A stretch of 5,369 nt of DNA from S5-A14a sp022766365. GTDB taxonomy: Bacteria; Bacillota; Clostridia; Peptostreptococcales; Anaerovoracaceae. This document shows, piece after piece, positions 1 through 5,369 of the stretch. Numbering within the stretch: position 1 is the first letter of the stretch; every line of letters begins with the position of its first letter. The translations under genes and the position numbers were made by a program. The notes below the pieces were generated by a model, which saw only the letters and a program-made list of their open reading frames with translations, was not told the DNA's origin and searched no databases. The stretch is from assembly GCA_050313295.1 (NCBI GenBank), contig JBNPLD010000034.1; one strand, given 5' to 3'.

Positions 1-39
1 CACTTTTAGCAATAGTTTAAAAAAATAGCTACATATAGC

Positions 40-67
40 TTGATTTTGACTTGATAGGGTATATAAT
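40..67 (+). promoter_or_regulatory. sigma-A promoter of the PHP gene
   Basis: A perfect TATAAT -10 box lies at 62-67. The best partner -35 box is TTGATT at 40-45, giving a 16-bp spacer. An A-rich stretch at 19-26 just upstream could act as an UP element. Transcription would start near 74, leaving a short leader of about 35 nt before the TTG start at 110. An alternative TTGACT at 46-51 is only 10 bp from the -10 box and was discounted. Confidence 0.7.
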
Positions 68-94
68 GGGTGTATATTAAAGTAGTAGAAGAAA

Positions 95-102
95 AAGGGG
101 GT
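95..102 (+). promoter_or_regulatory. Strong Shine-Dalgarno fixing a TTG start
   Basis: AAGGGGGT matches the anti-Shine-Dalgarno sequence over eight bases, with one position as a G-U wobble. It ends 7 nt before the TTG at 110. The first ATG in frame, at 125, would be 22 nt away, which is too far, so the TTG is the better start. Confidence 0.75.
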
Positions 103-109
103 CGATAAA

Positions 110-895
110 TTGCCGAGATTCGATATGCACTGTCATACTAAAGAAGGTTCTATCGACGCAAAAATTTCCATCAAAGATTATATCAAAATTCTAAAATCTA
201 AGGGTTTTGACGGTATGCTTGTCACTGACCATGATTCATACAAGGGATACCGTTACTGGCGTTCTAACCTGAATGGTGTAGATAAATCTGTTGAAGATTT
301 CACAGTTCTGATGGGTGCTGAATATGATACATGCGATGCCGGTCATTTCATAGTGATTATGCCGGACGGTGTGGAACTTCAAGTTCTCCAAATCAGAGGT
401 ATGTCCTACGATTCCCTGACTGAAGTCGTCCACAAAAACGGTGGTATACTCGGGCCGGCACACCCCTTCGGAGCAAGAAGCTCAAGCGCTATGTTTTGTA
501 ACAAGTTGATGAGGGGTTCTGATGTGCTGAGTATGTGCGATTTTTTTGAAGGTTTCAACACATGTGAAACTAGAATTGCAAATCAGGCGGCAATTACTTG
601 TGCTTCAAGGCTCGGTTTACCTTGCACCGGTGGTTCTGATTCTCACAAATCGGAATATGTCGGTAGTGCATACACTGATTTTAGTTGTAACATTACCTGT
701 AATAATGATATGATTGATGCGATTAAAAGCGATAGAATTATCAACTTCGGTGGGCAGGAAAGAGAATTCCTTAAGAAGCATATTAAGAGGAATTCCGTAT
801 TTGCCACTTATGGATTCCGATCCTACAATCGTGCGTTGGGTGTACTGTTTTCCCCGTTCAGAAGCATGATGAAGTACCTTGCTCTGACAGATTAA
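110..895 (+). CDS. PHP-domain metal-dependent phosphoesterase
   Basis: A 261-residue cytosolic protein of the PHP (polymerase and histidinol phosphatase) superfamily, whose members use two or three metal ions to hydrolyse phosphoesters. The ligand motifs appear in the expected order: H7-x-H9 near the N-terminus, D40-H41 in TDHDSY, E71 in GAEY, H118 in AHPFGA, and D177-x-H179 in GGSDSHK. The set looks complete, so the enzyme is probably active. The substrate cannot be read from sequence; relatives include TrpH/RNase AM-type nucleases and nucleotide phosphatases. The last ~38 residues are basic and aromatic and lie outside the barrel; they might contact a membrane or nucleic acid (inference). 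The protein is rich in cysteine (nine residues). It starts with TTG and has its own promoter and terminator, so it appears monocistronic and unrelated to the converging wall genes. Confidence 0.88.
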   Translation: MPRFDMHCHTKEGSIDAKISIKDYIKILKSKGFDGMLVTDHDSYKGYRYWRSNLNGVDKSVEDFTVLMGAEYDTCDAGHFIVIMPDGVELQVLQIRGMSYDSLTEVVHKNGGILGPAHPFGARSSSAMFCNKLMRGSDVLSMCDFFEGFNTCETRIANQAAITCASRLGLPCTGGSDSHKSEYVGSAYTDFSCNITCNNDMIDAIKSDRIINFGGQEREFLKKHIKRNSVFATYGFRSYNRALGVLFSPFRSMMKYLALTD

Positions 896-934
896 TTTAA
901 ATATGCCGATGATCAGAGTCTGTAATGCACTTTA

Positions 935-962
935 TCCCTCAGCTCATAGCTGAGGGATTTTT
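935..962 (+). terminator. Intrinsic terminator of the PHP gene
   Basis: A perfect 10-bp stem, TCCCTCAGCT (935-944) with AGCTGAGGGA (948-957), closes a CAT triloop and is followed by five T (958-962) and a broken T-rich run. It sits about 40 nt after the stop codon. The opposite strand has no T-tract after the stem, so it works only for plus-strand transcripts. Confidence 0.92.
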
Positions 963-1023
963 ATTGTCCCTCATAGAAAAAATGCGAAAGTGCAATATAG
1001 GATTAGAGACGTTTTCACGTATT

Positions 1024-1057
1024 ACAAAACCGACAGCCGGATGGCTGTCGGTTTTGT
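1024..1057. terminator. Bidirectional terminator between converging genes
   Basis: A perfect 15-bp inverted repeat, ACAAAACCGACAGCC (1024-1038) and GGCTGTCGGTTTTGT (1043-1057), flanks a GGAT loop. The GC-rich core is bordered by four A on one side and four T on the other, so each strand reads as hairpin plus TTTT. It lies 90 nt after the stop of the minus-strand NlpC/P60 gene and backs up the PHP-gene terminator. It is the only candidate terminator for the NlpC/P60 transcript. The 90 nt between it and that stop codon (1058-1147) are AT-rich and hold nothing else I recognise. Confidence 0.88.
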
Positions 1058-1147
1058 GATAATAGTATTGATTTGTATGTGTTAATTTCTAATTTAAATA
1101 TTGTTTGAAATATTGCCTTGAATGCATAAGAGATTACACAACTTCTG

Positions 1148-2329
1148 CTATTCGACAATCCTTATTACCTGCTGAATAGGTCCGACACATGCTCCGCCAA
1201 GCCCTGTTATTACAACGCCTACATTCGGATTAAGTGCATGTATCTCCTGACCGCCGCCTATATATATGGAAACGTGCGATCCGTAATGGATAATATCACC
1301 GGGCTGCATCGCAGAAACAGGAACTGTTCTGCCGTATGATGCAAAAGACCTACCTATATTATATCCCATTCCTCTATATACTGCAACTATGAATCCGCCA
1401 CAGTCAACACCTGTGCTCAGGTTTGATCCTCCCCAAACATAAGGATAACCTACAAATTGTGTTGCATAGGCAGCAATTGAAGCTCCTGATCCGGAATATC
1501 CTGCTCCACTTGGAACAGAGTAGGAAGAAGATCCTCCACCACCATTGCCACCACCGGCTGCAGCCTGTGGCCTTGCTTTAGTACCTCTAAGTACAATCTG
1601 AGGAGTTGACTCCTTAGTTACATTTTCCTTGAGGGTCTCACTACTTTGAATAGCTCCGTTAACAGTTGTCTGTCTGAGGGTCAAATCCTTGCTTCCTTCA
1701 GTGCCTTCCTGCTTAACCTTTGTCTCTCCATCATAAAGTTCATCGGTATCTTCATACTGTACTTCAGGTGCGATAGCTTCTGTCTTATTAAGAACTTCCA
1801 CTGTAGTAACATTTACATAAGGAATTTCCTTCTCAATCGTAAGCTCATCTCCCGGCATGATGTTCTCAGGATTCATTCCTTTATTCATGGAAATCAGCTC
1901 TTCGTAACCCAGATTGTTAGACGATGCGATATCCCAAGTGGTGTCTCCATCTTTAACCTGATATTTCTGAGCCGCCTTGGCGCCCTTCTTAATAGTATCT
2001 ACAGCTTTGTCTGAAGAAACTATACGGGGTGCCTTTCCGTCCTTGAATCTCTGATTAACCGCTTTAAAATCTTTATCAGTTTTAATCGATTCAACCTTAG
2101 CACCTTCAGTTATATATGCCTTCTTGACGCCATCTATAACCTTTTCAGCTTCACTCTCAGAGCTGACAACTGCCAGCGTCTTTCCCCCGGCTTGAATCGC
2201 CCAATATTCCTCACTTGCATAAGCCTTTGATGAATAGACCATAACTGTCATGAACAGCAATAACGCTATAAGAATTCCCCCTATAACAGCATATCTATTC
2301 TTCCGTTTACTAAATGATTCACTCATCAT
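1148..2329 (-). CDS. Secreted LysM-G5-NlpC/P60 peptidoglycan endopeptidase
   Basis: An exported wall hydrolase of up to 393 residues. A basic start (KRKNR) and hydrophobic core (about 14-32) end in A-Y-A (36-38), a plausible signal peptidase I site. A mixed alpha/beta segment follows (about 42-118), of the kind often seen before LysM in clostridial wall peptidases. Next come one LysM domain (about 122-166, with YQVKDGDTTWDIA and MNPENIMPGDEL), which binds glycan, and a G5-like region (about 170-250, with VNVTTVEVL and TLRQTTVNG). A Gly/Ser linker (258-284) leads to the C-terminal NlpC/P60 domain (285-393). Catalytic residues are C310 (DCGG), H352 (GSHVSIY) and H364 (EIHALNP). The family usually has DCSG, so Gly after the catalytic Cys is a small departure. 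The family cleaves stem peptides, commonly D-Glu-mDAP bonds; the exact bond here is inferred. The gene is monocistronic with its own promoter. Two ATG codons stand side by side at the start; the second, at 2326, has better ribosome-site spacing. Confidence 0.93.
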   Translation of the reverse strand: MMSESFSKRKNRYAVIGGILIALLLFMTVMVYSSKAYASEEYWAIQAGGKTLAVVSSESEAEKVIDGVKKAYITEGAKVESIKTDKDFKAVNQRFKDGKAPRIVSSDKAVDTIKKGAKAAQKYQVKDGDTTWDIASSNNLGYEELISMNKGMNPENIMPGDELTIEKEIPYVNVTTVEVLNKTEAIAPEVQYEDTDELYDGETKVKQEGTEGSKDLTLRQTTVNGAIQSSETLKENVTKESTPQIVLRGTKARPQAAAGGGNGGGGSSSYSVPSGAGYSGSGASIAAYATQFVGYPYVWGGSNLSTGVDCGGFIVAVYRGMGYNIGRSFASYGRTVPVSAMQPGDIIHYGSHVSIYIGGGQEIHALNPNVGVVITGLGGACVGPIQQVIRIVE

Positions 2330-2433
2330 AAATCCTTTCTACTTTCCTTTAACTTACAACTCGGCATCAGCCGGAATTTTTACATTAGATTTCGTTGGGT
2401 TTACTCTTTTCGTTATCCAATAGTAAATTTACA
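2330..2433 (-). promoter_or_regulatory. Unassigned ~100-nt leader of the NlpC/P60 gene
   Basis: Between the predicted transcription start (near 2433) and the ATG lies about 100 nt, longer than needed for initiation. It contains a short GC hairpin in an AT-rich setting (CGGC-TGAT-GCCG, 2361-2373) about 30 nt before the start codon. I could not match it to a known riboswitch and see no attenuator T-tract. It may be a plain untranslated leader. Confidence 0.35.
2333..2340 (-). promoter_or_regulatory. RBS deciding between two tandem ATG starts
   Basis: On the minus strand AGAAAGGA is followed by TTT and then ATG-ATG. Only 3 nt separate it from the first ATG (2329), but 6 nt from the second (2326), nearer the usual optimum. 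The mature protein would be unaffected because the signal peptide is removed. Confidence 0.7.
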
Positions 2434-2439
2434 TGTGTA

Positions 2440-2468
2440 ATTCTAACTCAATGGAGGATAGATGTCAA
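2440..2468 (-). promoter_or_regulatory. Near-consensus sigma-A promoter of the NlpC/P60 gene
   Basis: Read on the minus strand, a perfect TTGACA (2468-2463) is separated by exactly 17 bp from TAGAAT (2445-2440), which differs from TATAAT at one position. Transcription would begin near 2433. The strength of the match suggests well-expressed, vegetative transcription unless repressed. Confidence 0.88.
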
Positions 2469-2480
2469 GGGTTTTTTAAT

Positions 2481-2494
2481 ATTTCTTAAGAAAT
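2481..2494. repeat. 14-bp perfect palindrome upstream of the -35 box
   Basis: ATTTCTTAAGAAAT is its own reverse complement. It ends 12 bp upstream of the -35 hexamer of the NlpC/P60 promoter, where a dimeric activator could bind. A second inverted repeat, CAAAATT-CTT-AATTTTG, follows at 2504-2520, and further TTCTTAAG-like words occur at 2561-2567 and 2590-2595. In AT-rich DNA such words can arise by chance, so an operator role is only inferred. Confidence 0.45.
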
Positions 2495-2565
2495 TAGCGG
2501 TTGCAAAATTCTTAATTTTGAATAATCATCAGTATTTTCAACGGTTTCGAAACTCTATTATTCTT

Positions 2566-2599
2566 AAAAAAACTTAATTTTCTTTGTATTTCTTAAGTT
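2566..2599 (-). terminator. Possible weak terminator after the PAP2-like gene
   Basis: On the minus strand AACTTAA (2599-2593) can pair with TTAAGTT (2577-2571) across a 15-nt loop, followed by five more T (2570-2566). The stem is all A/T apart from one G-C pair and the loop is large, so it would be inefficient. It starts 4 nt after the stop codon. No better terminator is visible before the next promoter. Confidence 0.35.
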
Positions 2600-2603
2600 A
2601 TTT

Positions 2604-3284
2604 TCACTTTATTTTTCTTTTATCAATTAATCTGTTTACAAAATATAAGACTGCACACACTGCAGCTGCTGCAAAAATATCTAAAATAGAATGTTGTTTT
2701 ACAAAACATGTAGATATCGCAATTAACATCCATATAATATCAAGGCCAAAAATCAAGACCTTGCTTGTGATCTGTTTTGTTCTATGGGTAGAAATCATAC
2801 CGAGAAAGGCACCTATTGCGTGAACGCTGGGTATTACATTAGTATTCGTATCAGCGGCGTATATAGCACTTATCAAATGCGTGAATACATTATCCCTTGG
2901 AAATGTTCCCGGACGAAGATCTTGTCCGTTTGGAAACAACAGACAAAATATAAGGGTAAAAGTAAATGTTATCATTATCCCTACCATGTACTTTTTGTAT
3001 TCTTCCTCATCTTTTAATAGAAGAAATACGCCTATTGCCACCAACGCCGGATACCAAAGGTAATAAAAAATAATAAATTCTTCCCTAAATGGTATGTAAT
3101 CATCTATAAAGATATAAGATACCCAGTAATCCGCAGTCTCAGGGACAAGTTTTTCAACAACGAAAAAAAGTCCTATATATATAGGTACATAAATTGCGTA
3201 CATTAAAAGGTGGAGCTTATGCACCAGAGTGCTTTCCGCTCCGCTTACAGTTTTCTTTGATGAATTAATATTGTTGCCTCCCAT
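2604..3284 (-). CDS. PAP2/Aur1-like integral membrane phosphatase or phosphotransferase
   Basis: A 226-residue polytopic membrane protein with about six hydrophobic segments (near 24-42, 69-90, 99-117, 147-165, 175-193, 199-217). It carries the three PAP2 active-site motifs in divergent form. Motif 1 is GQDLRP with R124-P125, but the usual Lys seven residues before the Arg is replaced (F117). Motif 2 is P152-S-V-H155 in place of PSGH. Motif 3 is S191-T-x5-H198-x3-D202, with Thr where classical members have Arg. The STxxxxxHxxxD pattern is typical of the Aur1/PAP2_3-like branch. The catalytic histidines (H155, H198) and D202 are kept, so activity is likely. Possible substrates are phosphatidate, phosphatidylglycerol phosphate or undecaprenyl pyrophosphate; sequence alone cannot choose. 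It starts 18 nt after the lipid kinase stop codon, so the two are surely co-transcribed. The RBS is AGAGGA, close to the ATG (3 nt). Confidence 0.82.
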   Translation of the reverse strand: MGGNNINSSKKTVSGAESTLVHKLHLLMYAIYVPIYIGLFFVVEKLVPETADYWVSYIFIDDYIPFREEFIIFYYLWYPALVAIGVFLLLKDEEEYKKYMVGIMITFTFTLIFCLLFPNGQDLRPGTFPRDNVFTHLISAIYAADTNTNVIPSVHAIGAFLGMISTHRTKQITSKVLIFGLDIIWMLIAISTCFVKQHSILDIFAAAAVCAVLYFVNRLIDKRKIK

Positions 3285-3302
3285 ATTTCCTCTTATGCTT
3301 GT

Positions 3303-4214
3303 CTATTTGTACTCCCCTCCCGGAGGAATGAGCACTGTAATTCCCTCATGTATGTTTTTGATTTTAATCTTCTCCTGTCCCTGTTGATATTCTCCGTCTA
3401 AGGTCCAGTTCATGTTCGGATCGGCTTCAATTTCCAGTTCTCTCGCATCGAAAAACTCAATCAGAGAATTATCTGTAAACCTTCTCATGCTCAGGCTGAA
3501 CAAGACAGAATTCAATTCCAGAGGATTGTTCGGATATCTGATCAAAAGCACCTCAAATTTCCCATCGGATAAATCCACCAGTTCCTGATCAATTGTCAGA
3601 ATTCCTGCCACAGAAGTAGTATTACATACAGCTCCAAATATAAAGTCTCCGTCTATTTCTCGATTCTCTGCCTTAACCCTTACAGTCCACGGTTTCATGT
3701 TTCCAAGTTCAGCAACACCACTTAAGACATAAGCGAAATGCCCCAAAATATTTTTCATACTTTGCGGCGTTGAATAGGATACACCGGTAAAGGCGCCAAA
3801 TGAAGCAATATAGCTGAAATATCTACCATTGAAGTCGCCAATGTCAACCTTTATCGGCTGACTTCGGGTGACATCCAGTGCAGCTAACGGCATGTATGCA
3901 GACAATCCCAAAGTATCCGCAAAGTCGTTGGTACTTCCTGCGGGAATATACCCGATAGGTATATCGATATCCGATTGCTTAATGCCTGCAACAACTTCGT
4001 TATATGTTCCGTCACCACCGATGGCAACTATGATATCATATCGCCCTGATAAGGCAGCCTCTTCAGCATATTTCTCAGCATCTCCACACTTGCTCGTCGC
4101 TCTTGAGGTGCATTCGTATCCTCCTGTCTGAAGATTTTGAATAATGCTCAGAAAGAATCTGTCAGCTTGACTTTTCCCTGCTGCCGGATTTACAATTATG
4201 TATGCTTTTTTCAT
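3303..4214 (-). CDS. Diacylglycerol kinase family lipid kinase (DgkB/YegS/BmrU type)
   Basis: A 303-residue cytosolic, membrane-associating lipid kinase of normal family length. The N-terminal DAGK catalytic domain holds NPAAGK (9-14), GGDGTYNEV (66-74, nucleotide binding) and PAGSTNDFA (91-99). The C-terminal beta-sandwich carries LSDGKFEV (215-222) and LDGE (272-275), where D273 and E275 correspond to the acidic catalytic residues of DgkB. All key motifs are present, so it should be an active ATP-dependent kinase. Phosphorylation of diacylglycerol to phosphatidate is the likeliest reaction: in Gram-positives this recycles diacylglycerol left by lipoteichoic acid synthesis. Some relatives act on other lipids, so the substrate is inferred. 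A good RBS (AAAGGGA) lies 6 nt before the ATG. It follows the ligase by 103 nt without a terminator and precedes the PAP2-like gene by 18 nt. Confidence 0.9.
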   Translation of the reverse strand: MKKAYIIVNPAAGKSQADRFFLSIIQNLQTGGYECTSRATSKCGDAEKYAEEAALSGRYDIIVAIGGDGTYNEVVAGIKQSDIDIPIGYIPAGSTNDFADTLGLSAYMPLAALDVTRSQPIKVDIGDFNGRYFSYIASFGAFTGVSYSTPQSMKNILGHFAYVLSGVAELGNMKPWTVRVKAENREIDGDFIFGAVCNTTSVAGILTIDQELVDLSDGKFEVLLIRYPNNPLELNSVLFSLSMRRFTDNSLIEFFDARELEIEADPNMNWTLDGEYQQGQEKIKIKNIHEGITVLIPPGGEYK

Positions 4215-4317
4215 TTTAAATCCCTTTAACCCTTTCGTTATATGATACCCGTATTTCTATTTATCACTGCTACGTCGTCTTACTGTGTTATCATTCGGCG
4301 TATGATCAATTACCTGT
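4215..4317 (-). other. Intergenic gap between ligase and lipid kinase
   Basis: These 103 nt hold no coding region, no hairpin followed by T residues, and no convincing promoter. TATCAT and TATAAC words occur on the minus strand, but neither has a good -35 partner at the right distance. The gap therefore most likely sits inside one transcript. Its only clear signal is the kinase RBS (4221-4227). Confidence 0.45.
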
Positions 4318-5358
4318 TTACACTGCCAGTTCAATAAGTTTATCTAAAAGTCTTCGGTAATCGATTCCCATAGCTTGAACCATGCTGGGGAATCTGCTTA
4401 CATCTGTGAGCCCCGGGATAGTATTAATTTCGTTGAACAGCACCTCAGGCTTCTCTCCGGAGGTTTTTATGAATATATCCACCCTTGCATATCCCCGACA
4501 ACATAAGGCACGATAAGCTTCGGCAGCTGTATATCTGACTTTCTCTGCCAAATCCTCATCAATTCTGGCAGGCATATGGATTATGGACTTTTCCTGACTG
4601 TACTTTTCTCCATAGTCGAACCAGTCGACAAAAAGCTCAATCTCGTCAACGGGACTCACCATGAGTTCATCATTGCCAAGCACTGCACATCCCACCTCAA
4701 AGCCTTCAATATTTTCTTCACAGAGAACTTGATTATCAAATTTAAATGCCTCTTCTATGGCAGCCATAAGCTCATTTTCCTTGTGAACCTTAGTCATACC
4801 CAGTGATGAGCCTGCTTTAATAGGTTTTACATAAAGCGGAAGCTGCAAACTCAGTATTTCTTCCACACGATTTTCAATGGTATCCCACTCTCTCAAGAGA
4901 ATGTTCCTTGGCGTCTTGATTCCAACGTCGTTTACTATCCTATGGGCTATGAACTTATCCATGCAAAGTACCGAAGCCTCCATACCACAACCGACAACAG
5001 GAATTCCTGCCAGCTGCAACAGCCCTTGAACAGATCCGTCTTCACCGTTTTTCCCATGCAAAACAGGGAAAACCACATCCAGATGAATCAGTCTGTTTTC
5101 TTCAGGGATCCATAGGCCTTTATTTTCCCTGTCAGGTGACAAGAAGGCTTTTTTTACGTTTCCGTTTTGCCACGTATCACTGTTAATTGCCTCAACATCA
5201 CCTTGAAAATAAAACCAGCTGCCGTCTTTTGTTATGCCGATCAAATGCTTATCGTATTTATTCTCATCCAAATTTTTGATAACGGAATAGCTTGAATGGA
5301 GAGATACAGGATATTCGCTGGAGCATCCTCCGAAAATAATACCTATTGATTTTTTCAT
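4318..5358 (-). CDS. VanG-like D-alanine:D-serine (or D-Ala:D-Ala) ligase
   Basis: A 346-residue ATP-grasp enzyme of the Ddl/Van family, which joins D-alanine to a second D-amino acid (or D-lactate) for the end of the peptidoglycan stem. Family hallmarks are the GGCSSEYPVSL N-terminus with E15, HGKNGEDGSVQG (101-112), the CMDK motif (132-135), KPIKAGSSLG (178-187), the E251-K252-Y253 omega loop and the metal ligands in FNEINT (308-313). Compared with the VanG sequence as I remember it, long stretches agree, including VVGC, GFEVGCAVLG and VDEIEL. The residues I recall as shaping the D-Ser site in VanG (D243, F252, R324) are present here as D238, F247 and R322; ordinary Ddl enzymes usually lack the Arg. 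The tyrosine in the omega loop argues against a D-lactate ligase. No racemase or VanXY-type peptidase is in view, so a role in glycopeptide resistance is not shown. It is probably the first of three co-transcribed genes; upstream signals are cut off by the window edge, and no strong RBS fits in the 11 nt visible. Confidence 0.88.
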   Translation of the reverse strand: MKKSIGIIFGGCSSEYPVSLHSSYSVIKNLDENKYDKHLIGITKDGSWFYFQGDVEAINSDTWQNGNVKKAFLSPDRENKGLWIPEENRLIHLDVVFPVLHGKNGEDGSVQGLLQLAGIPVVGCGMEASVLCMDKFIAHRIVNDVGIKTPRNILLREWDTIENRVEEILSLQLPLYVKPIKAGSSLGMTKVHKENELMAAIEEAFKFDNQVLCEENIEGFEVGCAVLGNDELMVSPVDEIELFVDWFDYGEKYSQEKSIIHMPARIDEDLAEKVRYTAAEAYRALCCRGYARVDIFIKTSGEKPEVLFNEINTIPGLTDVSRFPSMVQAMGIDYRRLLDKLIELAV

Positions 5359-5369
5359 TTATCAATTTC

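Noticed and set aside
46..51. TTGACT as the -35 box of the PHP-gene promoter
   Set aside because: It is only 10 bp from the TATAAT box; TTGATT at 40-45 gives an acceptable 16-bp spacer.
125..895. ATG at 125 as the PHP-gene start
   Set aside because: It would be 22 nt from the strong ribosome binding site, whereas the TTG at 110 is 7 nt away; the ATG start would also place the HxH metal motif at residues 2-4, leaving almost no first strand.
1646..2014. Plus-strand open frame of 122 codons inside the NlpC/P60 gene
   Set aside because: It lies wholly antisense to a gene with clear domains, gives a low-complexity hydrophobic product and shows no RBS or family motif.
2330..2600. c-di-AMP (ydaO-type) riboswitch before the NlpC/P60 gene
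   Set aside because: The gene type made this likely and fragments such as CCGCTAATTTC appear, but the conserved GGGGUGAAUC-like and CCGUCAGCUAAC-like blocks are absent, the fragment lies upstream of the promoter, and the transcribed leader is too short.
2395..2823. Plus-strand open frames in the intergenic region and PAP2-like gene
   Set aside because: They are short, AT-driven, lack recognisable motifs and overlap the promoter and coding strand of better-supported minus-strand features.
4215..4317. Separate promoter for the lipid kinase gene
   Set aside because: TATCAT and TATAAC words lack a -35 box at 16-18 bp; the nearest candidates match poorly or need a 19-bp spacer.
4318..5358. Complete vancomycin-resistance operon
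   Set aside because: Only the ligase is present; no vanR/S, vanXY, vanT or vanW gene is in view, and the downstream genes are lipid enzymes.

Overview
The window reads as chromosomal DNA of a low-GC, Gram-positive anaerobe of the Clostridia. Lachnospiraceae or Anaerovoracaceae-like relatives are my best guess, from codon use, protein family types, strong AAAGGA-like ribosome binding sites and classical sigma-A promoter hexamers. I could not run a search, so the taxon is inference. Most of the window concerns the cell envelope.

Left part (1-1147): one monocistronic plus-strand gene encodes a PHP-family metal-dependent phosphoesterase. It has its own promoter (TTGATT-16-TATAAT), a TTG start set by a strong Shine-Dalgarno sequence, and an intrinsic terminator. 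A second, perfectly symmetric 15-bp hairpin lies between this gene and the converging minus-strand gene and can stop transcription from both sides.

Middle (1148-2603): a minus-strand gene encodes a secreted, multi-domain peptidoglycan hydrolase (signal peptide, LysM, G5-like region, Gly/Ser linker, C-terminal NlpC/P60 with Cys-His-His). It has a near-consensus promoter (TTGACA-17-TAGAAT), a leader of about 100 nt of unknown function, and a 14-bp perfect palindrome just upstream of the -35 box.

Right part (2604-5369): three minus-strand genes run ligase -> lipid kinase -> PAP2-like membrane protein, with gaps of 103 and 18 nt and no strong terminator between them. They are probably one transcript whose promoter lies beyond the right edge. 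The ligase is a D-Ala-D-Ala ligase-family enzyme that looks like the VanG D-alanine:D-serine ligases rather than a housekeeping Ddl. The kinase is a DgkB/YegS-type diacylglycerol kinase homologue, and the third gene is a PAP2/Aur1-like integral membrane phosphatase or transferase. A cytosolic lipid kinase and a membrane phosphatase next to a peptidoglycan-precursor ligase suggest linked handling of lipid phosphates and wall precursors.

No RNA gene, mobile element, CRISPR array or phage feature is visible. Nothing here is clearly an undescribed system. The best leads are the VanG-like ligase without visible van partners, its pairing with the kinase and PAP2 genes, and the unexplained control region of the NlpC/P60 gene.
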